NCBI GenBank assembly: GCA_033439795.1
Contig: JAUTDP010000003.1
Location: forward strand, 992,001-1,056,000
DNA length: 64,000 nt
Source of the DNA: Sordaria brevicollis
Lineage: Eukaryota > Ascomycota > Sordariomycetes > Sordariales > Sordariaceae
Reading direction: 5' to 3'
Position 1 is the stretch's first letter. Every line of letters starts with the position of its first letter. Positions 44,901-56,455 of the stretch are shown one piece after another. Under the pieces are notes generated by a model. The model ran no database searches. It was not told where the DNA came from and was given only the letters and a program-made list of their open reading frames with translations. The translations under genes were made by a program, and so were the position numbers.

Positions 44901-47225
44901 ACTTCCTGGCGAGCTCACCGGGATCCGTCTCCACCTTCAGGCAGAGATCGATCCAGCTCGACCTAGGAATGAGTTGCGACTTGGCAAGGACAAGCAGGGA
45001 GCACATTTGGGATTCGAGCTTGGTCTTGTCAGGCTCCGCACCAGCGCGCTTCTGGTACTCATCGGGCTTCAAGCAGATAGCTTTGAGGACAAGGTGGAGG
45101 TTTGAAGTACCCGACTTGGCCAAAGCTGCCGCACTTTCCTTGTCAGCTGCTTCGGTGGCCTCAATCCAGTGCCAAAGACCTTCGACAATGGTTTCGGTGA
45201 TGAGAGCCGATGGTCCCTCGGCCTTGGAGGAGGACTGGGCGTAAAGGGTCGAAAGTGTGTCAACGGCATCGCGGCGAACTTCGGGGCCAGTGGCAGCAGA
45301 GCTGATCACGTAGATGAAAGCCTGAGCCCAGGCAGTCCTCTCTGGCAGGCCGATACTGCTAAGGAAAGGAGCAACAGCAGCCAAGGCGCGAGTCAACCAC
45401 TTAAGATCCTCATCAGCAAACTTGCCGTATATCCTGGGGTTAAAGAGGTAGGAAGGCTTGGGGGTAAGGGCCAAGCTGTTCTTTTGAATATTGGCCTTCT
45501 TATAGACGGCCTCGAAGGTGGAGCTCTCCGCCCTCCGGATCAGAGACTCGACAGCGCAAAGAACAAGAGCACCTGTAACAGTACCGTTCTGAGCGGCGGT
45601 CGCAGGGTTCGCAACAACCTCGGCGAATGTGGTTCCGAGAGGAGTAACAAGAGCCTCGGCGAATTTGATGAAGTTGGCCGGCAGAGTCTCTTGGTTCTCC
45701 TTGTTGAAAGCATAAAGAATATCACCAGCGCGAAGGATCCAAGTGCGCCTGACAGGCAGCTTCTTCTCGCCAAGTCCCTTGACGTACGCATCGGCAAGAG
45801 CCTTTGGTACCTCGGCATCAGCATTCAAAAGATAGACTGCGCTGGCGTTGAGAGCAACGGTCTCAGCGCTCAAAGCTGCCTCGTTACCCTCCTTTCCTGT
45901 CACCAGAGGGAGGCCGTTGGCAATCTTGTTGGCGATACCCGTAGAAACAACCAGGGCAACCAGCATCTCGGAGTGAAGCACTCGGTGGTCAGCAGAGGCA
46001 AGCTTGCCAGTCTTGAGCGGGTTGAGAACCTCATCAGCCACCTTTTCAAGAAGAGCAGCGTCCTTGCTGCGGGCAGCGAGACCCTTGAAAACGGTGACAG
46101 CGCCGCTGCGGATAATGGCATTGGAAGACTTGACGTTGTTGAGCAGAGGCTTGACAAAGCGTCCACTGAGAGCAGCAGAAAGACCAAAGTCTTGTGGCAG
46201 GGCGCCGACAAGAGGAGTAATAAGATCGTTCAGCACAACTTCGGGGGCTCTGAGCAGACCCTTCTCCAACGAAGGGAAGACCTCCTTGTCGAGATCCTCG
46301 AGAGTGACGAAGCTCGAGAAGAAATCAGACAAGGCAGCAGCCAGGTGGGTAGGCACTTGTGTCCTAGAACCAACAATTTCGCGGGTATAAAAGGTAAAGT
46401 ACTGGCTCTTGAGCTTCTCGACGATGGGGACGGCTTCCGGTTTCCTAGAGCAGACGCCAGCAATGACACCGAGAAGGACGGCATACTTGGCCGTGGGCTG
46501 GGTTCCCTTGGCAGCAAGAGTCTTGACGGCCTCCTCGATGACCTTTTCCCTATCATCTCCAGCCACCAGTTTCCTCAAGCCGCGGCGGGTAATGACGAGG
46601 GCTGACTTGCTGACGGTTCCCCTCGAACCAGGCTGGCAGCACTTTTCCAGAGCCTCGGCAAGAGACAGGGTAAGATCCTTTCCAAACCTGTCCCATAGAG
46701 GAGTACCGGCAAAGTTCTGAACCAACAAGCTGGACCATTCGACCAAGGTAAAAGCGCTACCGGGCGCAATGGCACCCTTCTTGATTTCCTGGCCGATGGC
46801 GGCAACCAGAGGCGTAAGAATTTCGGGCTCTCCGTTCTGAGCGAGCGCTACCAAGCACTTTTGGACGGCGGTACGAGAAGGGCGATCGTGGTAGAAGTCA
46901 TGGGTCCAGAAGAGAACCTTGAGGACACCAAGGGTTGTTGGTCGGTCGAGGGCTGTGGAGGGTCGCAAAAGTAAAGTTAGCTTGTTGGCCTCGAAGTCTC
47001 ATATGAACCAGAACAGCAGCTTGGACAGTAGTAGCTAGCTGCCGAAGATATGGTTATAGGTAAGTATAGGTGGTTGGCCTCACATTTCTGGGACAGCTTC
47101 TCCTCGATGTGGCGCAACTGGGAAATCCGCGCCGAAGTGGACGAGGATGTAAGAGCAGCCTTTGCGGCTACGAGGTCGAAGTCGGCGGACCCATTTGCGA
47201 CGGGGGAGGCGGCGTCTTCGGACAT
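38928..47225 (-). CDS. gcn1: GCN1, HEAT-repeat translational regulator and Gcn2 activator
   Basis: Three minus-strand exons (47225-47084, 46952-39589, 39497-38928) encode 2,691 residues, close to the yeast length of about 2,670. The protein is almost wholly HEAT repeats (for example LPDLIPGLMQTLKSDTGAGDRLGSAQALSEVL and similar pairs of helices). A charged segment rich in Lys and Ala lies near residue 800. The middle resembles the eEF3 HEAT region that binds the ribosome (blocks such as SKKGACDLLGAMAYL and GGRGVNSLKEH-type helices). The following quarter corresponds to the region that in yeast binds the RWD domain of Gcn2. GCN1 sits on stalled or collided ribosomes with GCN20 and lets the kinase Gcn2 sense uncharged tRNA, which then phosphorylates eIF2alpha. 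The start MSEDAASPVANGSADF and both splice junctions keep phase. It is divergent from the RNA helicase. Confidence 0.95.
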
Positions 47226-49019
47226 GATGTAGGTTGAGGGTAGGTATGTATTCGGTGTTGTTGAAGTCTCTAATATGGGGGTCGAGGCTTAACGGGACAT
47301 GGTCGAGCAACGGGAACTCGGGGAGGGTGACTCGTCGTCGTGGTTGTTGTCGTCGTCGTCGAGGGTTGGCGCGGCGCAACCTCTTTTTCTCTCTCTTCGT
47401 CTGGCAATGTTCGAGTTCCTTCGACACCACAATGGACTGGACCGGGAGTTATGAAATGTCACTCCTCTGTTTCTTTTTTTTGGTGGCCCGAGGTCGTGGC
47501 GTGTAGGTACCTGACCTAAGGATGTACAGGTAGGCCTGTAGGGTAGTATGTTATGGAGGTGTGGTGGTGGTACCTGTCGAGAGGCCTAGAAAGTAGAAGC
47601 AAAAGCTACAGACTACAACAGGCGTAGAACTGTTTGTCGTTGGTGGTGAGGCTCCTCTCCCGCAGTCGTCCAGTCCGGGCCTCTGCGAGGATGCGATTGG
47701 GGATTCCACTTTGGAACCGGCCCCAGAAAATATAGACCCCACTTTTGGCCATTTCGTCTCGGGGGCAGGGTCCCCTGTCGTCCTTTCCCTCCAAGAGCTT
47801 CAGATCATCGCTTATTAAAACCATGCAACCTTCCTAGTTCACCGTCCTGTCCCAGCACCCGAAACAAGAAAGCAAAGTCACTTTCCTCAAGGAGCGCCTC
47901 CAAAACAGCCGGCAAGTGATGGAAGAAGCTCAACCTCCCATCACCACAACCAACAAACAAAGAACCTGATCTTTCAAAACTTTGACTTTCAGTTAAACTT
48001 GAGAAACCTCATCTTCTTCCATTTTTCTTTCGATTTACTTTCATCACATTTCCTCCATCACCCTGCGTCGTACATAGCACTGCCCCTCCTCCTCACCAGC
48101 TCACTCCGCCGTCAAGGCACGCGACGAGATACTTGGACACTGTCAAATTATCTCATTCCTCCGCGTCGCTGGCGGATGGGCGTAGCGGGGTTAGCTCACT
48201 CAAAGCAGTAGGCGGTCGGTAATTTTCTGCCCAGCCACTGCCAGCCAAGAAGGGCAAGAAGCTCACCCGGTGGGCTGCGCTAACAACAGTGACTGCGGCG
48301 ACGACACCGAGACACTGGGGACCACTGCCGGACAGTGACTGATTTTGAGGTGACTGCGTCAGTCCTTGTCGCTGTCACTTTTTTATCACGGCCGGTACCT
48401 GTTATCACAACAACCCAAACAGTTACCAAGACGGCAGCTTCAAGATCTAGTCGGGCTCAGTTCCACCTCCAAAATCACCAGATTCTCAGATCTGATTGCA
48501 ATAGTTTCAAGATCAGATCTATCGCCAACCTCAGTTTCGAAGCACAACAATCTCAGCATACCCTGAACAACAAAGTCTTTGCGCAGAGCATCGCATCACC
48601 AAGGTCCGCCTCCAGAGTGAGGTACGGTACCACCTCTACCAACATTCGGAAGTCGAGTCTGGGGCGAGTCCCGAGTTTCCCAGAGCCAAAACAAGCACAG
48701 AGAAACCTCCACTTGCCAACTTGCCCACCAAGGGCTCCAGTTATTCTCATGCCATTGTTCTCCGTGTTCTCGCGCTACCTGACCTTTTCTCTCTTTGCAT
48801 AGTAAACCAACTACTATTTTGGGCTATCTCTACCTATACCTCTTTCATACCTTACTTCGTTGTCACCAACGGGTTCTTTTCAGGTTTCTAGCATCCTATT
48901 CGATATCCAACTACACTACACACCTTCAACGCCGACCTTCCTACATCTCGCAGAGAGACCTGCAGAGAGCTGCAGAGACCGTATCCGATACCGAGATCGA
49001 CCTTCGAACTCACAGCACC
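47226..49019. other. divergent promoter region, GCN1 / RNA helicase
   Basis: 1.8 kb between two gene starts. It contains several short upstream ATGs and TC-rich leader-like DNA (about 47980-48110 and 48750-49010). No gene is recognised. The frame at 48335-48802 lacks motifs and probably belongs to the helicase leader. Confidence 0.5.
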
Positions 49020-52000
49020 ATGGCTGGCAAGAAAAAGTCCAAGAAGCCGGCGGCTAACCCAGCTCGTGGTTATGCTACCGCGTCCCTTCCCTCAAAGGCC
49101 AGAGAAGTCTCCGAAGACGTTGCGCCAGCAAAACCTAGCAACAATGACACCAGCAAGCCCGGTACACAAGCATCCAAAGACGCCCCAGCAACCGACGGAA
49201 CTGCACCTCCCACAGAGACCGTTAAGGCTGCGCCAGAGAAGACCTTGAGTCCAGAGGAGTTCGAGCGTCAGTTGGAGGAATCCGAGTTACAATTACTGGT
49301 CGAGAAATATGCGCCCAAGGTGCGCCGAGATGCGCTGCGCCAAAAGAACCGCCTCGAGACCGACAGACGTCTGCTACGAGGTCAGGCCGATTCGATCAAT
49401 CCGAAAAAGTGGCTTTCTCAAGAATTGATGGACCATGTTTTGGACCTTATCCAGGGTGAAAGCCGCTTTGCGGCTTCCAGCCTAGCTGCCGAGGGCGCAA
49501 CTAGTAGATTGCCCCCGGAGGAAGATCTCATAATAAAGCTCTGGACACTTCAGCAAACTCTTGAGGGTGCGGATTTCCCTCAAGAGAAAGTTCAGCCCGC
49601 TTTGAAGTTTGTTCTGGATATTGCTCCAAATATCCCTCCTACCGTGAAGAGCGATACCATTTGGGGTCTCGAAGAGGTCTTGGATTGGCTGGCGAGAGAG
49701 TGTTCCAAGGAGGAGCTCCCTGACTACAGTGGTCGCGCAAAGAAGTCACAGACAGGTAAGTGAATGCCAGATTCGCATCTCTCCCGCCACTGACCTAATA
49801 AATTAACCAACATTGTTGCAGACACTCCTTCAGAAACCCCTCTTCCGTCGGGTGCGGTTACTCCGCAGCTCCCCGAGCTAGGCCCGCGCGGCAAGAAGGG
49901 AAAAAGCACACAGCCCTCCAAGTCATCACGAGCCCCTTCCCCGAAACGATCCAAGGTCATCTTCGACGAGTACATTGAGCCCGACCAGTTGCTCCCCTTT
50001 TACCTCGAAACCAAGACCAAGCTCTTTGAGATCCAACGTCCTCGCTTGGACACCGCGAAGGGCAAAAAGGGCAAGCCCGAGCCAAACCCGAGCGATCCCG
50101 AAGAGGCCCTTTTGCTGGCCAAGATCGAGCGAGTCGAAAAGGATATTCTATTCGACAAATATGTTGCCGAGCAAAAATGGAGAGACATGAAGATCGACTT
50201 GGAAAAGGACTATGCGGCCAACAAAAAGCAGAGAATTGAGAAGGAGCAGGAGGAGAAGAAGCAGGCCGAGGAGGTGGTTCCTGCTCCGACTGAGGCGGAC
50301 GACATCGCAGCTGAAGCTGAGCGCATGGCTGCAGAGCTTCTTGCCGAGAATCCCGAGGATGATGATGAGGCTCTTGCCGGTCTGTTCGCCAGTCTCCCCG
50401 TAAATGAGGTCGACCCAACAACCGGAAAGACAAACACCGTCATGAATAATGCCGATGGTTCCAGGATTCATATCAGGGACTTTGGTAAATGGACGGGCGT
50501 GAGCCCAATGCGCGCGCTCGAAGAAGCTTGTCGCTCTAGGGACTCTTCTGTCAAGATCTCGTATCATGTCTTGTCAGACGTTTCCTTCGCCAGCAGGCAT
50601 GCTGTGAAGATTCGATGGACTAAGCCCCAGGAGACTCCCGCTCCTCCGGACACGGACGACATCGAGGCTTTCACTACACCCAACGAGTTTGTGTTCAAGA
50701 TGGCGTCCATTGCTACGCCTGATGCCAAGCAATCCGAGGCTTATGTTGCAACCATTGCTTTGTTCCTCATCTTCAGCTCTTCGACCAAGGAGGAAAAGGT
50801 GGCCATGAGGCTGCCTGCCGCTTGGAAGGATCTTTGGTCAGAAATGGCTGAGACCAGGAAGAGTAAGGCCGATGAGGCAGACCGCGCGGTCGTGAAACAC
50901 TTGCGCGATATGGTTCGGAAGCGTATGGATCAGGAGTTGGAGGATGGTGTCATTATCCAGGGTGCTTTCAAGGGCCGTGGCCAATCCCGCAATCAGACCG
51001 ACTCGGAGTCGGATCAAGAGCGGGCAAAGCGCAATGCCCAGGACCCCGAGTTTTACCAGAGGATCTGGTTGCAAAAGGCCAGCACGCCTAGGTTCCAGCA
51101 GATGTTGGCGTCTCGCATGCAGCTTCCCATGTGGCAGTTCCGGCAACAAGTTGTCGACACTGTCGAGAGAGAACAAGTCGTTATCATCTGCGGTGAAACC
51201 GGTTGCGGCAAGAGTACGCAGGTTCCCTCTTTCTTGCTTGAGGATCAGCTCCTGAAGGGCAGAAACTGCAAAATTTACTGCACGGAACCTCGTCGTATCT
51301 CGGCCATTTCTTTGGCCAAGCGTGTCAGCGAAGAAATTGGTGAGGGTAGAGGTGATCTTGGAACACCTCGCTCTTTGGTTGGTTATTCGATCCGTCTTGA
51401 GGCGAACACGTCTAGGGAGACTCGTCTCGTCTATGCTACCACTGGTATTGTTATGCGCATGTTGGAGGGTTCCAATGACCTCAACGAGATCACCCACTTG
51501 GTTCTTGATGAAGTTCACGAGCGTTCCATCGACAGCGACTTCCTCTTGATTGTTCTCAAGAAGTTGCTTGCTCGGAGAAAGGATCTCAAGGTTGTTCTCA
51601 TGTCAGCCACCGTTGATGCCGAGCGTTTCTCCAACTATCTCGGCGGAGCACCTGTGCTCAATGTTCCTGGTCGTACCTTCCCCGTCAAGGTCGCCTACCT
51701 GGAGGATGCCGTCGAGTTGACTGGATATACTCTCGACCAGCGCAACCCCGTAGCTTCGAAGCTTACTGAGCTTGATGACGAAGTCGAGGCCGAGGTTGAT
51801 ACCTCTTCCAAGCCTGAGCTGATCCAGTCGCTCAAAAACTACTCTGCCAGAACTCGCAACACTCTGGCGCAGATTGACGAGTATCAGATTGACTTTGATC
51901 TGATCGTCCAGTTGATCTCTACAATTGCGACTCATCCCGACTATGTCGATTTCAGCAAGGCCATTTTGGTCTTTTTGCCTGGTATTGCTGAGATCAGGAC

Positions 52001-53633
52001 ACTCAACGATATGCTTCTCGGTGACAAGGCATTTGCCGACAGCTGGCTGGTTTACCCTTTGCACTCTACCATTGCTACCGAGGACCAGGAAGCCGCTTTC
52101 TTGGTTCCTCCTCCTGGCATGAGGAAGATTGTCTTGGCTACCAACATTGCTGAGACGGGTATTACCATCCCCGATGTCACTTGTGTCATTGACACTGGCA
52201 AACATCGTGAGATGAGGTTCGACGAACGCAGACAGCTATCTCGTCTTATTGATACCTTCATCTCGCGTGCCAACGCTAAACAGCGTCGTGGTCGTGCCGG
52301 TCGTGTCCAGGAGGGTCTTTGCTTCCACATGTTCACCAAGCATCGCCATGACAACATTATGAGCGACCAACAAACTCCCGAGATGCTGCGTCTTTCCCTG
52401 CAGGACCTCGCTATTCGCGTCAAGATTTGCAAGATTGGTGGTATCGAGGAGACTCTGGGTGAAGCGCTCGACCCTCCTTCGGCAAAGAACATCCGTCGTG
52501 CTATTGATGCCCTTGTCGATGTTCGTGCGCTTACAGCCTCATCGGAAGAGCTCACACCGCTCGGTATCCAGTTGGCCCGGTTGCCGCTTGACGTGTTCTT
52601 GGGCAAGCTTATCCTGCTTGGCGCCATTTTCAAGTGCCTCGACATGGCTCTTACCGTGGCTGCTATCCTGTCTTCAAAGTCTCCCTTTGTTGCTCCATTC
52701 GGACAGCGTCAGCAGGCGAATACTGTTCGCATGGGCTTCCGTAAGGGCGACTCTGATCTTCTGACCGTTTACAACGCGTACCAGTCTTGGAAGCGTGTGT
52801 GCCAGTCATCAACCAGTGGTGGCGCCGAGTTCCAGTACTGCCGGAAGAACTTCCTTTCTTCTCAGACACTGGCCAATATTGAGGATCTCAAGGGCCAACT
52901 TCTGGTGTCTGTTGCCGACTCTGGCTTCCTCCAGCTAACTAGCGAAGAGCGCCAGGCGCTTAACAAGCTCCGGTTCGGTGGAAAGCGTCGGTACCAAGTC
53001 TTTTTCGAAGTCCCTAAGCGTGTCAACATCAACAGCGACAACGAGCTGATCGCTCAGTCGGTCATCGCCTGGAGTTTCTACCCCAAGCTGTTGGTGAGGG
53101 ATGTGCCTGGCAGCAAGGGCCTGCGCAACGTGGGCAACAACCAAAACATCAGCTTGCATCCCAGCAGTGTGAACAAGGGCCATAACGAGATTCGTTGGTT
53201 GAGCTATTATAACATTATGCAAACCAAGGGGTATGTCTCCTTCCCTTCCCCTTTCCTTCGTCGTTCCTCTTACAAGATGCTAACAATTTCACCTAACAGA
53301 GCCGCCTACAACGCCCACGAGACTACCGCCGTCGACCCCTTTGCCGTCGCCCTTCTCTGCGGCGATGTCCGCGCCGACATGTACTCGGGCGTCTTGGTGC
53401 TTGATGGCAACCGCGCCCGTTTCGCCGTATCCGACTGGAAGACCATGCTGGTGGTCAAGATGCTCCGCACCAGACTCAAGGAGATGCTTGCCCGCAGTTT
53501 CAAGAACCCTGGCCGGCTGCCTACTTCGCAGCACGAGCGCTGGTTCGAGGTCTGGCAGAAGATCTTCACGGCGGCTATGGAGCAGAAGGAGAAGGCGGCT
53601 GCTACGGCTTCGACTGTGACGGTGGCTGCTTAG
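49020..53633 (+). CDS. DEVH-box ATP-dependent RNA helicase (DHX29/DHX57/YLR419W type)
   Basis: Exons 49020-49755, 49822-53230 and 53300-53633 give 1,492 residues. The N-terminal 650 residues are charged and partly coiled-coil (the Glu/Lys-rich run at about residues 320-350), with a Lys-rich start MAGKKKSKK. The helicase core follows: motif I GETGCGKST near residue 703, motif II DEVH near 808, motif III SAT, motif IV LVFLPG, motif V TNIAETGITIPD and motif VI QRRGRAGR. The helicase-associated and OB-fold regions follow to the C-terminus. The long N-terminus and DEVH box place it with DHX29/DHX57-like proteins; DHX29 helps 40S subunits scan structured leaders. Which subfamily member this is needs a tree. 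The last intron (53231-53299) is 69 bases long without an in-frame stop, so retention would add 23 residues. The in-frame CTG/TTG-only extension upstream of 49020 was not used. Confidence 0.9.
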
Positions 53634-56455
53634 AGACCAGCTGGGATCATCCGTTGATTTTGGGTGCATATGCCTTTGGGACATGGATAAGAGGGATATG
53701 GGTGTTTCTTTTTGCTTTTTTACTACGGACATAAGGGATCTGTTACACCATTTCAAGGCCTCTGAGAGACTCTAAAACGCATTAGCGGGTTAAAATGGTG
53801 GCGTATTGTACGAATTATAGAGGGTTATATAAAACCAGGAAAAGGCTACTAGCGGGGTTAGCAAAAGTTCGGGGTGATATATAACGGCTTCAAAGCCATA
53901 TACTCTTGGTTTCTAGAGGTTAGTAGTTAGCTAGTAGGTATTATGTCGTTATAGTTATCGGTGAGGATAACTATGCGATGAATACCGAACGAACGAAAAC
54001 CTATATATAGAAACCAGGAAGAGAATCAAAGATATATACAAGACCTTTAAAGAGACTCATTGATGCCTCGAAATGATGACATTTCCCTGATCGAAGCACT
54101 CGGATTCTCTTTTATCAACTCGAGAAACAGTAGTGAGCCTCAATGCCATTTTCCGGCTGTGCATCGAGCACAACTTCTTCGGCGTCTTATTTTATTAACC
54201 AATTAGCGCTTGGTTTAAAGGCTTGCACCTATAAATAGCTTCAGGTCCGGTCCTTGCTCAGATCCTGTCCTTCTCTCGGTCTCGCCAATTTGGCCCAATC
54301 ACGGTTTTTCTCCCTCAACACCAACAGCCGCCATCACCAACGAGCATACCTTAGACCAGTTGATATTCACCGTCGGGATGGTTGGGTATGTCGAAGATAT
54401 GTAGTTGTTCTTGGCGTAAGATTCACTCCCTCAGCCCTGACGACCTGGCTTCCCTAGAAGCGAGGTCAGAAAGCTTGATAAAAAGTCAAGCAACGACAAG
54501 CAAAGACAAGACTTGGTACCACCAATTAGATACTTTAACAGAAATAGGAAGTAGAAAAAAGCTTCTATCACAGCCCTACGAACATCTTCCAATCCATCCA
54601 TCACATCTTCCAATCCGAGCCCCAACACCTGACCACCTACTTCTACACGATGCGTATGAAAAGAGATCCGCAGAAGGATTGACGTTGTGCAACTTCTTAC
54701 CACGAAGCCGGAGGACCATACGGAGGTAACTAGGTAATTTTCCAGTTGCACAGCATGGCAGGCATCGAACAGAACAGTGTAGGTAGCCTTGGAAAAAAAG
54801 AGGCCGATGGGGGATATGATCTGCTCTCGGTTTGTAGAGGTTGTTGGAGAGGTAGAGGTAGTGCGACGGGATGGATGTCGTCAGCAGAAGGTGTGGCGTT
54901 GTTCTGGATTTCTAGGTTCCAACAGACGGGGACTGGGTGTTATAGGGTGGTGAGTGGTTGGGCCGGTCTAGCTGAATTGCCATGGTGTTGACATGGTGTT
55001 ACCGAGGTGGTTGCTTGTTTGGATGATGGGCAGGAAGCCTAGTGTAGGTAAAGATGGGGTAGGACAATTGGGGTTGTAACCGAGTTGTGGTTGCTGGCTT
55101 TGTTCTTTTGTCACTTTCGAGGAAAGAGCGAAGGAAGCTGTTAGAAAGTGAAGTTGGGGACCGAGATTTCCCACTTTGATGAAGGGCATCCTTCTCTCCG
55201 CAAAACCCCCCAATCGCTACCTACCTCTAGATCACCGACGGTATCATTCCCTTGCATCAAGCTTCATCACTTATCAGGCAACCGACGATAACCTCACCAC
55301 CTTCAACATCAAAGATTCGCCTCTTCAGCCCCAATGCCAGTCCGATCTTGGCACTCCCGCTCTTCTGCCGCTCGATGTTCACTGCACTGCATGATCACTC
55401 ACAAATCCAAGAACTCTTCCTCGTTTGTTCCTCGTTGCCTTTCTGCACTGCAGCCGCGATGCAGCCTGAATGCACCTGCGTGGCGCAGTTCACCCACTTT
55501 GCAGTTGCAGTTGCAATGTGAAGTGTGCGGTCGTGCGGTCGGCACTCCGCGCAAATGGGCATCGTGGACCGAGCCGCCCACCCGCCGCTAGTCTTCGCTA
55601 GGATTGGAACGTTCAGTCTCTCACCAACATCTGATCAGGATTCCGGTTTTTTTTTTCAGCCCTTTTTTTTGAGCTTACCACACTTTCTTTGCGAGCCTTA
55701 TAGAAGTCGAAAAGTCGCGAAATCATTCGCACTAACTTCTTACGCGCGTCTATGCTAGAGCAACTGGTAAGAACTACCGCAGCACATAAGACCTAAGCTC
55801 TAGTCCAAAAGACCGGCCGGGCAAAGCTCGCAAAGCTCGCAGAGATATCCCGCCGGGCACACCACACCATCCTTTTCTTTTTGAGCCCACCCTCTAGACG
55901 CCGGGTTGGATACCATTGATACCACGCTGTTGCGGGGGGTCAATAAGCGGGCTGGCGGGATATCAACCTTCCCTTTTCCGAATCGCGGAGATCGACAGTC
56001 CAACACAACGTCCCTTCGAGTCCTTCGAAGGGCTTAGTCTGGTGGAGGGTGTGACGGTGATAGTGAAAAGGAACGCAAAGAGCAAAAGGCATGTGGACGA
56101 TAGTGCCTCGTTCAGGTTACAAGATTACTACTTGCCAAGACAGCCTATGGAAAGCAGTCTTTCCTTTTAGGTTGCCTGATTATGATTTAGTGACTTTGGT
56201 GAGTTGGGGGCAGTGTGTGGTGATGGGATACAAAAAGTGTGGGTTGACCTGCTCCTCCTCGGAGTTCTCTTGGATGTTTCTTTTTCTCCTTGAATACTGG
56301 GTACTAGATCGTCGGGTTGACCTATTCATAGGCATCAGTTGTTTGATAGTGACAGTCCTGTCCCACGAGGTTACCAAGTGCTGTACCTCATAAACTTTCT
56401 TCCCTCTTTTCCCCTCCTCCTCCTCTACTAAAGGTAACAGCGACACTCGCACATC
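53634..56455. other. 2.8-kb intergenic region with an AT-rich relic
   Basis: No gene is recognised. From about 53770 to 54060 the sequence changes sharply to TA-rich DNA dense in TAG and TATA, like an old RIP-mutated repeat. The rest contains only short frames without motifs. The last 200 bases or so are probable leader of the DUF3176-like gene. Confidence 0.5.
53770..54060. repeat. putative RIP-degraded repeat relic
   Basis: A short TA-rich island immediately downstream of the helicase 3' end, with many TAG/TTA words and few CpA words to the eye. I see no terminal repeats or coding remnant, so its origin is unknown. Confidence 0.35.

Noticed and set aside
53900..53950. Resemblance to the 3' half of 5S rRNA (GAGGTTAGTAGTT) in the TA-rich island
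   Set aside because: Only about a dozen bases match, the rest needs many changes and a deletion, and it relies on my memory of the 5S sequence. Mentioned only as a search to run.
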